A program made the translations under genes and the position numbers. Source: CABZJG01 sp965659715 (GTDB taxonomy: Bacteria > Pseudomonadota > Alphaproteobacteria > Rhodobacterales > Rhodobacteraceae). From it: a stretch of 45,136 bases of DNA. The notes below the pieces were generated by a model. It was not told the origin of the DNA. It saw only the letters and a list, made by a program, of their open reading frames with translations, and made no database searches. Position 1 is the stretch's first letter; each line of letters opens with the position of its first letter. The DNA is taken from positions 1 through 45,136 of the forward strand of contig CBFHXE010000014.1 of assembly GCA_965659715.1 (NCBI GenBank). Direction: 5' to 3'. Below, one piece after another: positions 1-7,831 of the stretch.

Positions 1-1185
1 ACTTATTTCGCCATAAATAACTGTATCGGCCGGTAAACTTATATCTTCGCGTGCAGAAAGCAGGGCTGATGCAACCGCAAGGTCGGCGGCCGGTTCGCTA
101 ATTTTCAAACCTCCGGCAACATTTAGATAAACATCAAGCCCGCTGAACGGAATGCCGCATCGGGCTTCAAGAACCGCAAGTATCATCGCAAGGCGCGCAC
201 TGTCCCAGCCAACAACCGATCGTCTTGGTTGGCTGTGGGGGGTGGGGGCGACCAAGGCCTGAAATTCCACCAAAACCGGCCGCGTTCCTTCGACCCCGGC
301 AAAGACCACTGATCCGGGGGTTGGTGTGCCGCGGTCGGCCAAAAACAAAGCAGAGGGGTTGCTCACCTCAGACAAGCCCTGACCAGTCATCTCAAACACA
401 CCAATTTCATCAGCCGCGCCAAAGCGGTTTTTCACAGCGCGCAAGATACGGAACTGATGCCCGCGTTCGCCCTCAAAATAAAGCACGGTGTCAACCATGT
501 GTTCGACCACGCGCGGGCCCGCTATCTGGCCGTCTTTGGTGACATGGCCAACCAAAATCACCGACAGGCCGCGGCGCTTGGCAAACCGCGTTAGCTCATG
601 CGCGGTGGTGCGTACCTGACTAACGCTGCCCGGAGCGCTTTCGACAGTATCGGCCCACATGGTTTGGATCGAGTCAATTATGACCAGCTGAGGTTTTTCT
701 TCTTCGAGCGTGGTCAGAATATTGCGCAGGTTGGTTTCAGCGCCCAGTTGCACAGATGTATCGCTCAGACCAAGCCGCGCAGCGCGCATGCGCACTTGTT
801 CGCTGGCTTCTTCGCCAGAAATATAAATGGTTTTTAGGCCGGCTTGGGCAAATCTTGCAGCCGCCTGCAGAAGCAGTGTTGATTTGCCAATCCCCGGATC
901 ACCGCCAACCAAAAGGGCGGAAGCGGGTACGAGTCCCCCGCCCAAAGCTCGATCAAGCTCGACAATCCCGCTTTTGGTGCGTTCAGGCGGTGCCTCGGTG
1001 CTTTTCAACCCACTGAGCTTAACAGCCGCCCCGCGCTTGGCACCCATTGAGGCTTTCGCAGGTCCCGAAGAAAGACCTGCATCTTCTGAAATCGTATTCC
1101 ATTCACCGCACGCTTCGCACCGGCCCGACCATTTGCTGGTGACCGCTCCGCAGCTGGCGCAGGAAAAGGACTTTGTTTTAGCCAT
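1..1185 (-). CDS. radA: DNA repair protein RadA (C-terminus cut by window edge)
   Basis: RadA is a RecA-like ATPase that helps process recombination intermediates by branch migration. The reading frame starts at the ATG complementary to 1183-1185 and runs open off the left edge, giving about 395 residues of a family usually near 455, so only the end of the C-terminal Lon-protease-like region is missing. An N-terminal zinc finger is visible (CASC near residues 9-12, CEAC near 28-31), then a Walker A motif (DPGIGKST, about 96-103) and the RadA-specific KNRFG motif (about 252-256). It is upstream of nothing else in this orientation within the window; the PqiA-like gene precedes it with a 26-bp gap and may be co-transcribed. 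Family assignment is firm; the stop codon is not in view. Confidence 0.96.
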   Translation of the reverse strand, partial: MAKTKSFSCASCGAVTSKWSGRCEACGEWNTISEDAGLSSGPAKASMGAKRGAAVKLSGLKSTEAPPERTKSGIVELDRALGGGLVPASALLVGGDPGIGKSTLLLQAAARFAQAGLKTIYISGEEASEQVRMRAARLGLSDTSVQLGAETNLRNILTTLEEEKPQLVIIDSIQTMWADTVESAPGSVSQVRTTAHELTRFAKRRGLSVILVGHVTKDGQIAGPRVVEHMVDTVLYFEGERGHQFRILRAVKNRFGAADEIGVFEMTGQGLSEVSNPSALFLADRGTPTPGSVVFAGVEGTRPVLVEFQALVAPTPHSQPRRSVVGWDSARLAMILAVLEARCGIPFSGLDVYLNVAGGLKISEPAADLAVASALLSAREDISLPADTVIYGEIS

Positions 1186-1211
1186 GCTGCGCTTGTGCCA
1201 AGTCTTTTACC

Positions 1212-1688
1212 CTATGGCAAGCCGGATTGGCGAAATTCTCGTTGGCTCAGCGTCTGCACTGCCATAGACGCCAGAATGCAAAAGCTAAAAAAGTATAGCC
1301 CCCAAGCGGTTTCAACATGGCCCAAGCCAACGCCTTTAAAGATCACAATATAAAGCGCGATCAAAAATACATCTGCCATCGCCAGTTTTCCCAGCAGAGA
1401 CAGAATTGAAAACCCGCGTGGTGCCAGAACGTCGAAATGCATCAGTGCAAGCAGGCCGGTTTTAAGCATTGGAGCGAACAAGGCAAAAAACATAACAAGG
1501 CAGGCTAGGATAATATCCGTCTGCCACAGGCTTAACACCCCGGTCAGGATACTAATCTGCGATAGGCCAAACAAAGGCAAAAGTCCGGCGTGCATCAACG
1601 GTGCAAACCAAGACAGCGGGAATAAAACCAACAAACTAAGATTGAGATAGCGCAGCATGGGCAGATAGGCCTTAAGGGATTTACCCAA
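1212..1688 (-). CDS. Paraquat-inducible protein A (PqiA)-like inner-membrane protein
   Basis: A 158-residue protein with about four hydrophobic segments, matching the size of a single PqiA domain; the E. coli protein carries two. PqiA proteins sit in the inner membrane and work with MCE proteins in lipid transport between membranes, and here the gene lies just downstream of MlaF/MlaE-type ABC genes, which fits that role. The longest frame uses a TTG at 1688, two bases past the stop of the preceding gene; an ATG ten codons in (about 1658) has an AAGG about 10 nt upstream and is the alternative start. Family assignment rests on overall sequence character and context rather than a catalytic motif, so it is less certain than that of the ABC genes. 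Confidence 0.72.
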   Translation of the reverse strand: MGKSLKAYLPMLRYLNLSLLVLFPLSWFAPLMHAGLLPLFGLSQISILTGVLSLWQTDIILACLVMFFALFAPMLKTGLLALMHFDVLAPRGFSILSLLGKLAMADVFLIALYIVIFKGVGLGHVETAWGLYFFSFCILASMAVQTLSQREFRQSGLP

Positions 1689-1689
1689 G

Positions 1690-2079
1690 CTACATAATCA
1701 TTCCCCACAGCACGATCAATGTGATCAGTAAAACCGCATGCAGCCCATCCAACCAGCGATATTTCCGGCGCAACCGGATTGCTGCAACTGTCAAGGGTAA
1801 AGAGGCGGCCAGCATCATGCCTGTCCCATCCGCGAGGCGGCTCCACCAAAGAGAAAACTGGCGCAGGGGTCCGCTGTAAATTTCAAAATAGCTGAGCCCA
1901 AAGAGGGCAAAAAGACCCATTGCAGCTAGCAATAGCGATGCCAAAGCCAGCTGCGCTTCGCTTCTGGAGTCAATGAGACAGCGAAATGCCGACAGTAAAA
2001 GCAATGTTTGAAGATAGATGTATTTTTTGAATGCAATAAACGCCAGCACTTCCGGTGGGGGTTTAAACAGGGCCTCCAT
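1690..2079 (-). CDS. Small integral membrane protein of unknown function in the Mla-type cluster
   Basis: I do not recognise this 129-residue protein. It has roughly four hydrophobic segments separated by short basic loops (for example RLRRKYRW near residue 105), and no cysteine pairs or catalytic motif. Its ATG overlaps the stop of the MlaF-type ATPase gene by one base (TAATG), and its own stop lies one base from the PqiA-like start, so translational coupling inside one operon is likely. That places it with lipid-transport or envelope functions by association only. It could be an accessory membrane subunit of the ABC system or simply a co-transcribed passenger. The reading frame is compact and fills the space between two real genes exactly, which supports it as coding. 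Confidence 0.7.
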   Translation of the reverse strand: MEALFKPPPEVLAFIAFKKYIYLQTLLLLSAFRCLIDSRSEAQLALASLLLAAMGLFALFGLSYFEIYSGPLRQFSLWWSRLADGTGMMLAASLPLTVAAIRLRRKYRWLDGLHAVLLITLIVLWGMIM

Positions 2080-2825
2080 TAGCGAATGGCCTCAATGGGT
2101 CCTTCCGCGCGGCCATGGATAAATTGATCAAGATAGGGATCGCCTGATTGATCAATATCTGCAATTGGCCCGCTCCATTGAATGACCCCTTCGTGCAGCA
2201 TTGCAACCTCGTCGGCAATTGCCCGCACCGAGGACATATCATGGGTGATGGTCATGGCAGTGGCGCCCATTTCAACCACAATCTCACGGATCAGATCATT
2301 GATGACACCGGCCATAATGGGATCAAGTCCGGTGGTTGGTTCATCAAAAAAGATAATCTCGGGCTCGGCCGCTATGGCGCGCGCCAGACCAACCCGTTTT
2401 TGCATGCCGCCCGACAGTTCGGCGGGAAATTTATCCGCCACATCTGCTCCAAGCCCCACCCGCCTGAGCTTATCAATCGCTATTTGACGAGCCTCTTCAG
2501 GCGGTCGCTTTAGGGCGCCACGTAACAATCGAAAAGCTACATTTTGCCAAACAGTTAGGCTATCAAACAGCGCGCCGCCTTGAAACAGCATGCCAAATCG
2601 CGCCAGAAAAGCATCGCGTTCGGCGCGCGCAGCATCTTGTCCGTCGACCAATATACGCCCTTGATCAGGTGCGATGAGCCCAAGTATGCACTTAAGCATG
2701 ACCGATTTTCCGGTGCCGGAGCCGCCGATGATAACCATAGACTTGCCGGCCTCAACCTTAATGCCTACACCTTTGAGTACAGCATTGTTGTCAAATGATT
2801 TATGAATATTTTCCAAGCAAATCAT
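2079..2825 (-). CDS. mlaF: MlaF-type ABC transporter ATP-binding protein
   Basis: ATPase subunit of an Mla/Ttg2-type importer, which in Gram-negative bacteria moves phospholipids between outer and inner membranes. The 248-residue protein has all nucleotide-binding motifs: Walker A GGSGTGKS at 34-41, the signature LSGGMQKRV at 137-145 with the Q/K-R variant typical of MlaF, and Walker B IIFFDEP at 157-163 followed by TTGLDP. The start overlaps the 3' end of the permease gene by four bases (ATGA type), so the two subunits are translationally coupled. No periplasmic MCE (MlaD) gene follows; the next genes are the unknown membrane protein and the PqiA-like gene. The gene symbol is used by family similarity; the transported lipid is not shown by sequence. 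Confidence 0.92.
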   Translation of the reverse strand: MICLENIHKSFDNNAVLKGVGIKVEAGKSMVIIGGSGTGKSVMLKCILGLIAPDQGRILVDGQDAARAERDAFLARFGMLFQGGALFDSLTVWQNVAFRLLRGALKRPPEEARQIAIDKLRRVGLGADVADKFPAELSGGMQKRVGLARAIAAEPEIIFFDEPTTGLDPIMAGVINDLIREIVVEMGATAMTITHDMSSVRAIADEVAMLHEGVIQWSGPIADIDQSGDPYLDQFIHGRAEGPIEAIR

Positions 2826-3604
2826 GCGTTAAAAAAAACCTCTGTTAACACATAGTTAGACGCTAAAATAAGAACGCTTGATGCAACCACTGCCGATTTC
2901 GTGGCGCGCCCAACGCCTTGGGCTCCGCGCCCAGAGCGCATGCCATAATAACAGCCCATGAGCGCAACAATAAACCCAAACACAGCGCCTTTGACCAAGC
3001 CGCTGGCAATATCCCAAAACTGGAGGAAATCGACGGTATTTTTAAGGTAGGCGGCCGAGTTGAAGTCCAGTCGATTGATCCCAACAAAATAGCCACCCAT
3101 GATCCCGATCGCATCACCAACCGCAACCAGCACGGGCACTGCCAGTGTCGCTGCAAGAACACGCGGCACCGTCAAATACCGCGTCGGGTTGGTAGACAGC
3201 GTCACCAGCGCATCAATTTGTTCGGTGACTTTCATTGTGCCAATTTCGGCGGCGATGGAACTGGCGACCCTTGCGGCGACCATCAAGCCTCCTAGCACAG
3301 GTCCCAATTCACGTGTCATACCAATAGCAACGATTGAAGGAACCACGGCCTCGGCGTTAAAGCGGGCTCCGCCCGAGTAAATCTGCAAAGCAAGTGCCCC
3401 ACCTGTAAAAAATGCTGTGAGCCCGACAACCGGCAGCGATAGCCAGCCGATTTGCAATAGCGACACACCGAATTCACGCAGATAAAAGGGCGGCAAAAAC
3501 AATTGGCGCAGTGTATCAAGAGCGAACAGAGTGACCCGCCCAAGCGCAGCTAAAAAGCTAAGGGTATTGCGGCCAATAAATTCCAGAGGTGCAGTAAGGA
3601 TCAT
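2822..3604 (-). CDS. mlaE: MlaE-type ABC transporter permease
   Basis: A 260-residue MlaE-family integral membrane permease, the partner of the ATPase encoded immediately downstream. Characteristic features are an N-terminal amphipathic stretch followed by several membrane helices, the conserved run around GMTRELGPVLGGLM (about residues 96-109) and the following ARVASSIAAEIGTMKVTEQIDAL region, which define this permease family. The start overlaps the alr stop by four bases and the end overlaps the ATPase start by four bases, so alr-mlaE-mlaF look like one transcription unit. MlaE dimers usually assemble with a hexameric MCE protein; none is encoded beside it here, so it either uses an MCE protein encoded elsewhere or works differently. 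Confidence 0.92.
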   Translation of the reverse strand: MILTAPLEFIGRNTLSFLAALGRVTLFALDTLRQLFLPPFYLREFGVSLLQIGWLSLPVVGLTAFFTGGALALQIYSGGARFNAEAVVPSIVAIGMTRELGPVLGGLMVAARVASSIAAEIGTMKVTEQIDALVTLSTNPTRYLTVPRVLAATLAVPVLVAVGDAIGIMGGYFVGINRLDFNSAAYLKNTVDFLQFWDIASGLVKGAVFGFIVALMGCYYGMRSGRGAQGVGRATKSAVVASSVLILASNYVLTEVFFNA

Positions 3605-4638
3605 ATCTCTTTATAGCGTCTTTGATAGCGAGAACCAAGCGAGGTTAAGACCTCATACCCAATTGTATCGGCGGCGGTTGCCAAATCATCGATACTTTGC
3701 AAGCTGTTTAAAAGTTGCAAACTGCTTGGGGTATCGGCCAGCAAAGTAATATCAACACCGATAAGATCCATAGAAATACGGCCCACCACAGGGCAGGCAA
3801 TGCGGTCAGAATATAAACTTAGGTTCGGACCAAGATTGCGCATTATCCCATCCGCATATCCGGCCGAAACAGTGGCAATCTTTCGCGGGGTCGGGGCTGT
3901 CCATGTGTTGGAATAGCCAACCGTTTCGCCGGTATCAACATCGCGCACTTGGATCACAGGCACGTCCAGTGATACCACGGATTGCGCGGTTTCAAAAGGC
4001 GCGCCGCCATAAAGCCCCACGCCGGGGCGCGTCAATTCAAAATGATAACTATTTCCAAGTAATATTCCACCTGTTGCCGCCAGCGAACGCGGCACATTTA
4101 GCCCATCGGTCATATCGCGAAATTCGCGCAATTGCTGACCGTTCATTGTGTGCTGCGGATCATCTGCACAGGCCAGATGAGACATTAAAATTTCGGGCCT
4201 TAGGCGCAGAACCAAATCGCGCACAGCCTGCCATTCCGCAGGTTCTAAGCCCAGACGGTTCATGCCGCTATCAAGCTGCACGCCAAATTCAACATCTGGC
4301 ATCGCATCCACGTGGCGCAGAAGTTGATCCACTGAGTTGATCATCGGGGTCAGCTGGTGCTCACGGATAAGCGAAGTATCGTTTTCCATATGCCCCGAAA
4401 ATATATATATCTTGGGCCCGGGCCCTAGGGCGCGGCGCACTACGGCGCCTTCTTCTGCCACCGCGACGAAAAAATGTCGTGCGCCTTCTTGGGCCAATGC
4501 GCGGGATACCCTTGCGGCGTCAAGCCCATAGCCGTTTGCCTTGACCACAGCGCCGGTCACGCCAGCGCTGAGCGCGCTGAGCGCCCGCCAGTTTGCGCGG
4601 ATCGACATTAAATCTATTGTCAAAGTGGCTGTGCTCAT
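3601..4638 (-). CDS. alr: Alanine racemase
   Basis: PLP-dependent enzyme that interconverts L- and D-alanine and so supplies D-alanine for peptidoglycan. The 345-residue length is close to the usual 350-370. The Schiff-base lysine is K33 in VVKANGYGLD, and the second catalytic base region SAGYADG is present in the C-terminal domain, followed by GRISMD. The PLP barrel occupies roughly residues 1-220 and the C-terminal beta domain the rest. It is the first gene of a tightly overlapping run into the Mla-type permease. Upstream lies a 138-bp gap with an A-rich tract just before the start and no strong Shine-Dalgarno site. Assignment is firm. Confidence 0.96.
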   Translation of the reverse strand: MSTATLTIDLMSIRANWRALSALSAGVTGAVVKANGYGLDAARVSRALAQEGARHFFVAVAEEGAVVRRALGPGPKIYIFSGHMENDTSLIREHQLTPMINSVDQLLRHVDAMPDVEFGVQLDSGMNRLGLEPAEWQAVRDLVLRLRPEILMSHLACADDPQHTMNGQQLREFRDMTDGLNVPRSLAATGGILLGNSYHFELTRPGVGLYGGAPFETAQSVVSLDVPVIQVRDVDTGETVGYSNTWTAPTPRKIATVSAGYADGIMRNLGPNLSLYSDRIACPVVGRISMDLIGVDITLLADTPSSLQLLNSLQSIDDLATAADTIGYEVLTSLGSRYQRRYKEI

Positions 4639-4776
4639 ACGCTTTTTTTGACTGGCAAGGCTCTAAGGTCAAGCAGAAAGAATTAAAATCCTTTTCTGTA
4701 TATCTGCCCAAGAAGACTAAGAGCGGGGCACTAACCCTTGCGCTTTGTCCCCAAAAACGATGTGCGGCCCACACGG

Positions 4777-5241
4777 TTACTCAGTTTCAAGCACTTTGAT
4801 AAAATGTGCTCCGCTATATTCTCGCCGCTTGAAGCCCATTGATAAATAGGCCTGTTGGGCCGCTTCATTTTGCAAATCTGCACCAACCATCAATGCAGCG
4901 GCGCCCTCCGAGGCGGCAACGTTTTCAAGATGCTGCATCATTTGGCGCCCTGCGCCGGTTTTACGGTGCGCTTCATCGACGTAAAACAGATGCACGCGCA
5001 AACGCCTTTGGCCAATATGCAGACCAAATTCATTCCAGCAGAGCGCAAAAACCACGGCGGAGTCCTGCCGTTCACCAAAAAACACGCGGGCGCCGGCTTG
5101 CGGACCAAAGACATCGCGGATGATCGCATCGGGATTGCGTTGATAAGTGCCATTGTGAAAAGCGCAGAGCGCGGCAATCATATCCTCGATAAGCTCAATA
5201 TCTGCCGGGACAGCATTGCGAATATGTAAATCTATCGTCAT
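4777..5241 (-). CDS. GNAT family N-acetyltransferase
   Basis: A 154-residue GCN5-related acetyltransferase. The acetyl-CoA binding region is seen around residues 90-105, where DEAHRKTGAGRQMMQHLENVA matches the R/Q-x-x-G-x-G/A pattern with the following helix, and the typical C-terminal strand YLSMGFKRREYSG follows. The substrate cannot be read from sequence; GNAT enzymes of this size act on small amines, aminoglycoside-like compounds or protein N-termini. The start ATG has an AGGA about seven bases upstream. It stands alone between alr and dnaB, separated by 138 bp and 168 bp, so it is probably transcribed independently. Confidence 0.88.
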   Translation of the reverse strand: MTIDLHIRNAVPADIELIEDMIAALCAFHNGTYQRNPDAIIRDVFGPQAGARVFFGERQDSAVVFALCWNEFGLHIGQRRLRVHLFYVDEAHRKTGAGRQMMQHLENVAASEGAAALMVGADLQNEAAQQAYLSMGFKRREYSGAHFIKVLETE

Positions 5242-5365
5242 CTGAAAATCCTAATATGACCCAAAATAAGGTCTGCACAAAGCATCGGGTCATGAAAATA
5301 ATACAACGGCAGCCAAGTTAGCTGCTAAAATAAAGCCAGTATGTTGGGGCGATCTGTTGCATATC

Positions 5366-5386
5366 CTCAGAATATACTGAGTTTTT
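5366..5386 (+). terminator. Possible intrinsic terminator in the dnaB-GNAT gap
   Basis: A five-base-pair hairpin (CTCAG, six-base loop, CTGAG) is followed at once by five T residues on the plus strand. Both flanking genes lie on the minus strand, so this orientation serves neither. A second small hairpin (GCAGC / GCTGC) lies upstream near 5310-5330. Together they could mark a short plus-strand RNA, but no convincing promoter was found and the stem is short. Confidence 0.25.
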
Positions 5387-5409
5387 CAAATTACAACCAA
5401 AAATAGAAA

Positions 5410-6900
5410 CTAAAGCGTATCGCTGCCTTGTTGCCACGGTTTGACAAGATTGCCAAAGCGGGTAAAGCGGCCCTCGAAGCTAAGCTCAACAGTGCCAATT
5501 GGCCCATGCCTCTGTTTGCCGATGATCACTTCGGCGCGGCCATGCAGGCGCTCCATTTCATCTTGCCACTGCGCCATTTTTTCAAGATCGTGATCGCCAG
5601 GCTTTTCGCGTTCTTTGTAATATTCCTCACGGTACACGAACATCACCACATCCGCGTCCTGCTCAATCGAACCTGATTCGCGCAAATCGGACAGTTGTGG
5701 ACGCTTGTCATCGCGGTTTTCAACCTGCCGAGAAAGCTGGGACAACGCAATCACCGGAATGTTTAATTCTTTGGCGATGGCTTTGAGCCCTTGGGTGATC
5801 TCAGATACCTCATTGACCCGGCTGTCTTTGGCCGATGCTGGGCGCACCAGTTGAAGATAGTCTACGATCAACAGATCAAGCCCATGTGTACGCTTTAGGC
5901 GCCGCGCGCGGGCTGATAACTGCGAAATGGGCAGGGCGGCAGTGTCGTCAATGAAAAGTGGGCAGCTTTCCAGTGATTTTGCCGCCTCGACAAAGCGGCG
6001 AAACTCGGTTTCGGTCATATCACCGCGCCGAATTTGTTCAGAGGGCACCTCGGCGGCTTCGGATAGGATCCGCGCGGCCAGTTGCTCGGCGCTCATTTCC
6101 AGCGAGTAAAATCCGACAACGCCACCATCAACCGTGCCCTCGGTGCCATCAGATAATGTTCCACGCTTATAAGATTTGGCGATATTATAGGCGATATTTG
6201 TGGCCAATGATGTTTTGCCCATCGATGGTCTGCCAGCTAAAATCAGCAAGTCAGATTTATGCAGACCGCCAAGCTTTTTATCCATATCGATCAGTTGCGT
6301 GGCCACGCCGGCCAATCCACCTTCGCGTTTATAGGCATTATTGGCGACATCCACCGCTGAGGTAACGGCGCGCAAGAAGGACTGAAAGCCACTGTCGCTT
6401 TGACCATCTTCACCCAGTTTATAAAGCGCCTGCTCGGCTTCGATAATCTGATCCTTTGGCTCTTGCTCGACATCTGCTTTTGTTGCTCGGCTGCTGATAT
6501 CGTGACCCAGTTGGATCAATTCGCGGCGGATCGCCAGATCATAAATCATCTGTGCATAATCACGCACCGCAAAACCGGCGATCGCCGAGGCGGCAAGACG
6601 TGCAAGATAAGCTGCGCCGCCCAATTCGGCCAGGCCTTCATCATCTTGCAAAAATGTATTTAACGTGACGGGTGAGGCAAGATTATTTTTGGCAATCCGC
6701 GCTGCCGCCACTTCGAAAATTCGCGCATGAACCGGGTCAAAAAAATACTCAGGTTTGATAATACTTGCGACCCGATCATAGATATCGTTGTTGGTCAGAA
6801 TAGCCCCTAAAAGCTGTTGTTCAGCCTCGATCGAATGCGGCATCACATCGGGTGATTGTATGTCTGCTGCCGGGGTGTTGATATCCGCGATCTTGTTCAT
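5410..6900 (-). CDS. dnaB: Replicative DNA helicase DnaB
   Basis: Hexameric helicase that unwinds the chromosome ahead of the replisome. The 496-residue protein shows the N-terminal DnaB domain (begins near PHSIEAEQQLLGAIL at 21-35), then the RecA-like domain with Walker A GRPSMGKT at 223-230, Walker B LLIVDYLQL near 345 and the sensor region IALSQLSRQVE followed by RDDKRPQLSDLRESG. An insertion-like acidic stretch around residues 233-260 (YKRGTLSDGTEGTVDGG) separates Walker A from the next strand, a feature also common in alphaproteobacterial DnaB. The start has AGGATC upstream. The preceding 187-bp gap contains a DnaA-box match, so replication-linked control is possible. Assignment is firm. 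Confidence 0.97.
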   Translation of the reverse strand: MNKIADINTPAADIQSPDVMPHSIEAEQQLLGAILTNNDIYDRVASIIKPEYFFDPVHARIFEVAAARIAKNNLASPVTLNTFLQDDEGLAELGGAAYLARLAASAIAGFAVRDYAQMIYDLAIRRELIQLGHDISSRATKADVEQEPKDQIIEAEQALYKLGEDGQSDSGFQSFLRAVTSAVDVANNAYKREGGLAGVATQLIDMDKKLGGLHKSDLLILAGRPSMGKTSLATNIAYNIAKSYKRGTLSDGTEGTVDGGVVGFYSLEMSAEQLAARILSEAAEVPSEQIRRGDMTETEFRRFVEAAKSLESCPLFIDDTAALPISQLSARARRLKRTHGLDLLIVDYLQLVRPASAKDSRVNEVSEITQGLKAIAKELNIPVIALSQLSRQVENRDDKRPQLSDLRESGSIEQDADVVMFVYREEYYKEREKPGDHDLEKMAQWQDEMERLHGRAEVIIGKQRHGPIGTVELSFEGRFTRFGNLVKPWQQGSDTL

Positions 6901-6968
6901 TTTGATCCTGTTATCTTATTTGGCAGGTGATAGCGCTAAAGGCTGCCTTGGGGCAAATTGTATGTTTC

Positions 6969-6977
6969 TGTGGATAA
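6969..6977 (-). promoter_or_regulatory. DnaA-box match upstream of dnaB
   Basis: The complement of these nine bases reads TTATCCACA, an exact match to the strong DnaA box. It lies about 70 bases upstream of the dnaB start in the pyrE-dnaB gap. A weaker neighbour (TGTGGAATA, two mismatches) begins at 6980 and AAATCCACA lies about 30 bases further on, so a small cluster is possible. A single perfect nonamer can occur by chance; the position upstream of a replication gene is what makes it worth marking. Confidence 0.5.
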
Positions 6978-7087
6978 CCTGTGGAATAGCATATTTCGCG
7001 GCTTAAGTACACAAATCCACACAATGTAGCACAAATTTGCCAAATAGATCCCTAATTGGCTCAAAATAATTGACTTTTAACCTGACC

Positions 7088-7765
7088 CTACTTCTGGCGC
7101 GCCTGTTGCCAGGCCACTGGAGCGTTCAGAAAACTCTCAACTTCTGTCAGGGTTTCAGAATCAAAGGCCTGTCGGGCTTTTGCCTCTTCAAGCACATCCC
7201 ACCAAGTACATAAATGATGCAGGGTGACGCCATGGTCGCCAAGAGTTTTCTCAGTGTGAGGAAAAATATCATAATAAAAAATGACAGCAGTATGGTTGCA
7301 ACTGGCGCCAGTTTCACGAATGGCGTCAACAAAACTTAGTTTACTGCCACCATCAGTGGTCAGGTCCTCAACCAAAAGCACGCGCTGGCCCTCTTGCATG
7401 GTGCCTTCGATACGAGCATTGCGCCCGTACCCTTTGGGTTTTTTGCGCACATAACTCATTGGCAGCCCCATCCGCTCTGCCACCAGTGCTGCAAAAGGTA
7501 TCCCAGCCGTTTCACCACCGGCAATATTATCAAACGCTTCAAGGCCGACATTTCGCATCACCGTTATGGTCATAAAGTCCATCAATGTGCTGCGGATACG
7601 CGGATAGCTGATCAGCTTGCGGCAATCTACATAGGTTGGGCTGGGCAGGCCAGAGGCCAGCGTAAAAGGCTCTGTGCTATTGAAGTTGACAGCTTGGATA
7701 TCCAGCAGCATGCGTGCGGTTAGCCGGGCGATTTCGGATTGCTCAGGATAGCTGCTGGGTATCAT
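7088..7765 (-). CDS. pyrE: Orotate phosphoribosyltransferase
   Basis: Catalyses orotate plus PRPP to orotidine 5'-phosphate, the fifth step of pyrimidine synthesis. The 225-residue protein has the PRPP-binding motif VLLVEDLTTDGGSKL near residues 129-143 (family form VEDxxTTGGS) and the SYVRKKPKGYGRNARIEG lysine-rich loop before it, which contributes catalytic lysines in this family. The start ATG follows a clear AAAGGAAAACGAG. It lies 66 bp downstream of pyrC on the same strand, a usual alphaproteobacterial pairing, so the two probably form a pyrCE operon. Assignment is firm. Confidence 0.96.
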   Translation of the reverse strand: MIPSSYPEQSEIARLTARMLLDIQAVNFNSTEPFTLASGLPSPTYVDCRKLISYPRIRSTLMDFMTITVMRNVGLEAFDNIAGGETAGIPFAALVAERMGLPMSYVRKKPKGYGRNARIEGTMQEGQRVLLVEDLTTDGGSKLSFVDAIRETGASCNHTAVIFYYDIFPHTEKTLGDHGVTLHHLCTWWDVLEEAKARQAFDSETLTEVESFLNAPVAWQQARQK

Positions 7766-7831
7766 TTTCTCGTTTTCCTTTTACGGTGTTTTTTTGTTAT
7801 GTTTGGTTCATACCGCCTCGGTCATTTTCGG

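Noticed and set aside
225..1267. Several plus-strand frames across the radA region
   Set aside because: They are shadows of radA, whose zinc finger, Walker A and KNRFG motif are clear on the minus strand, although radA runs off the edge and is easy to miss.
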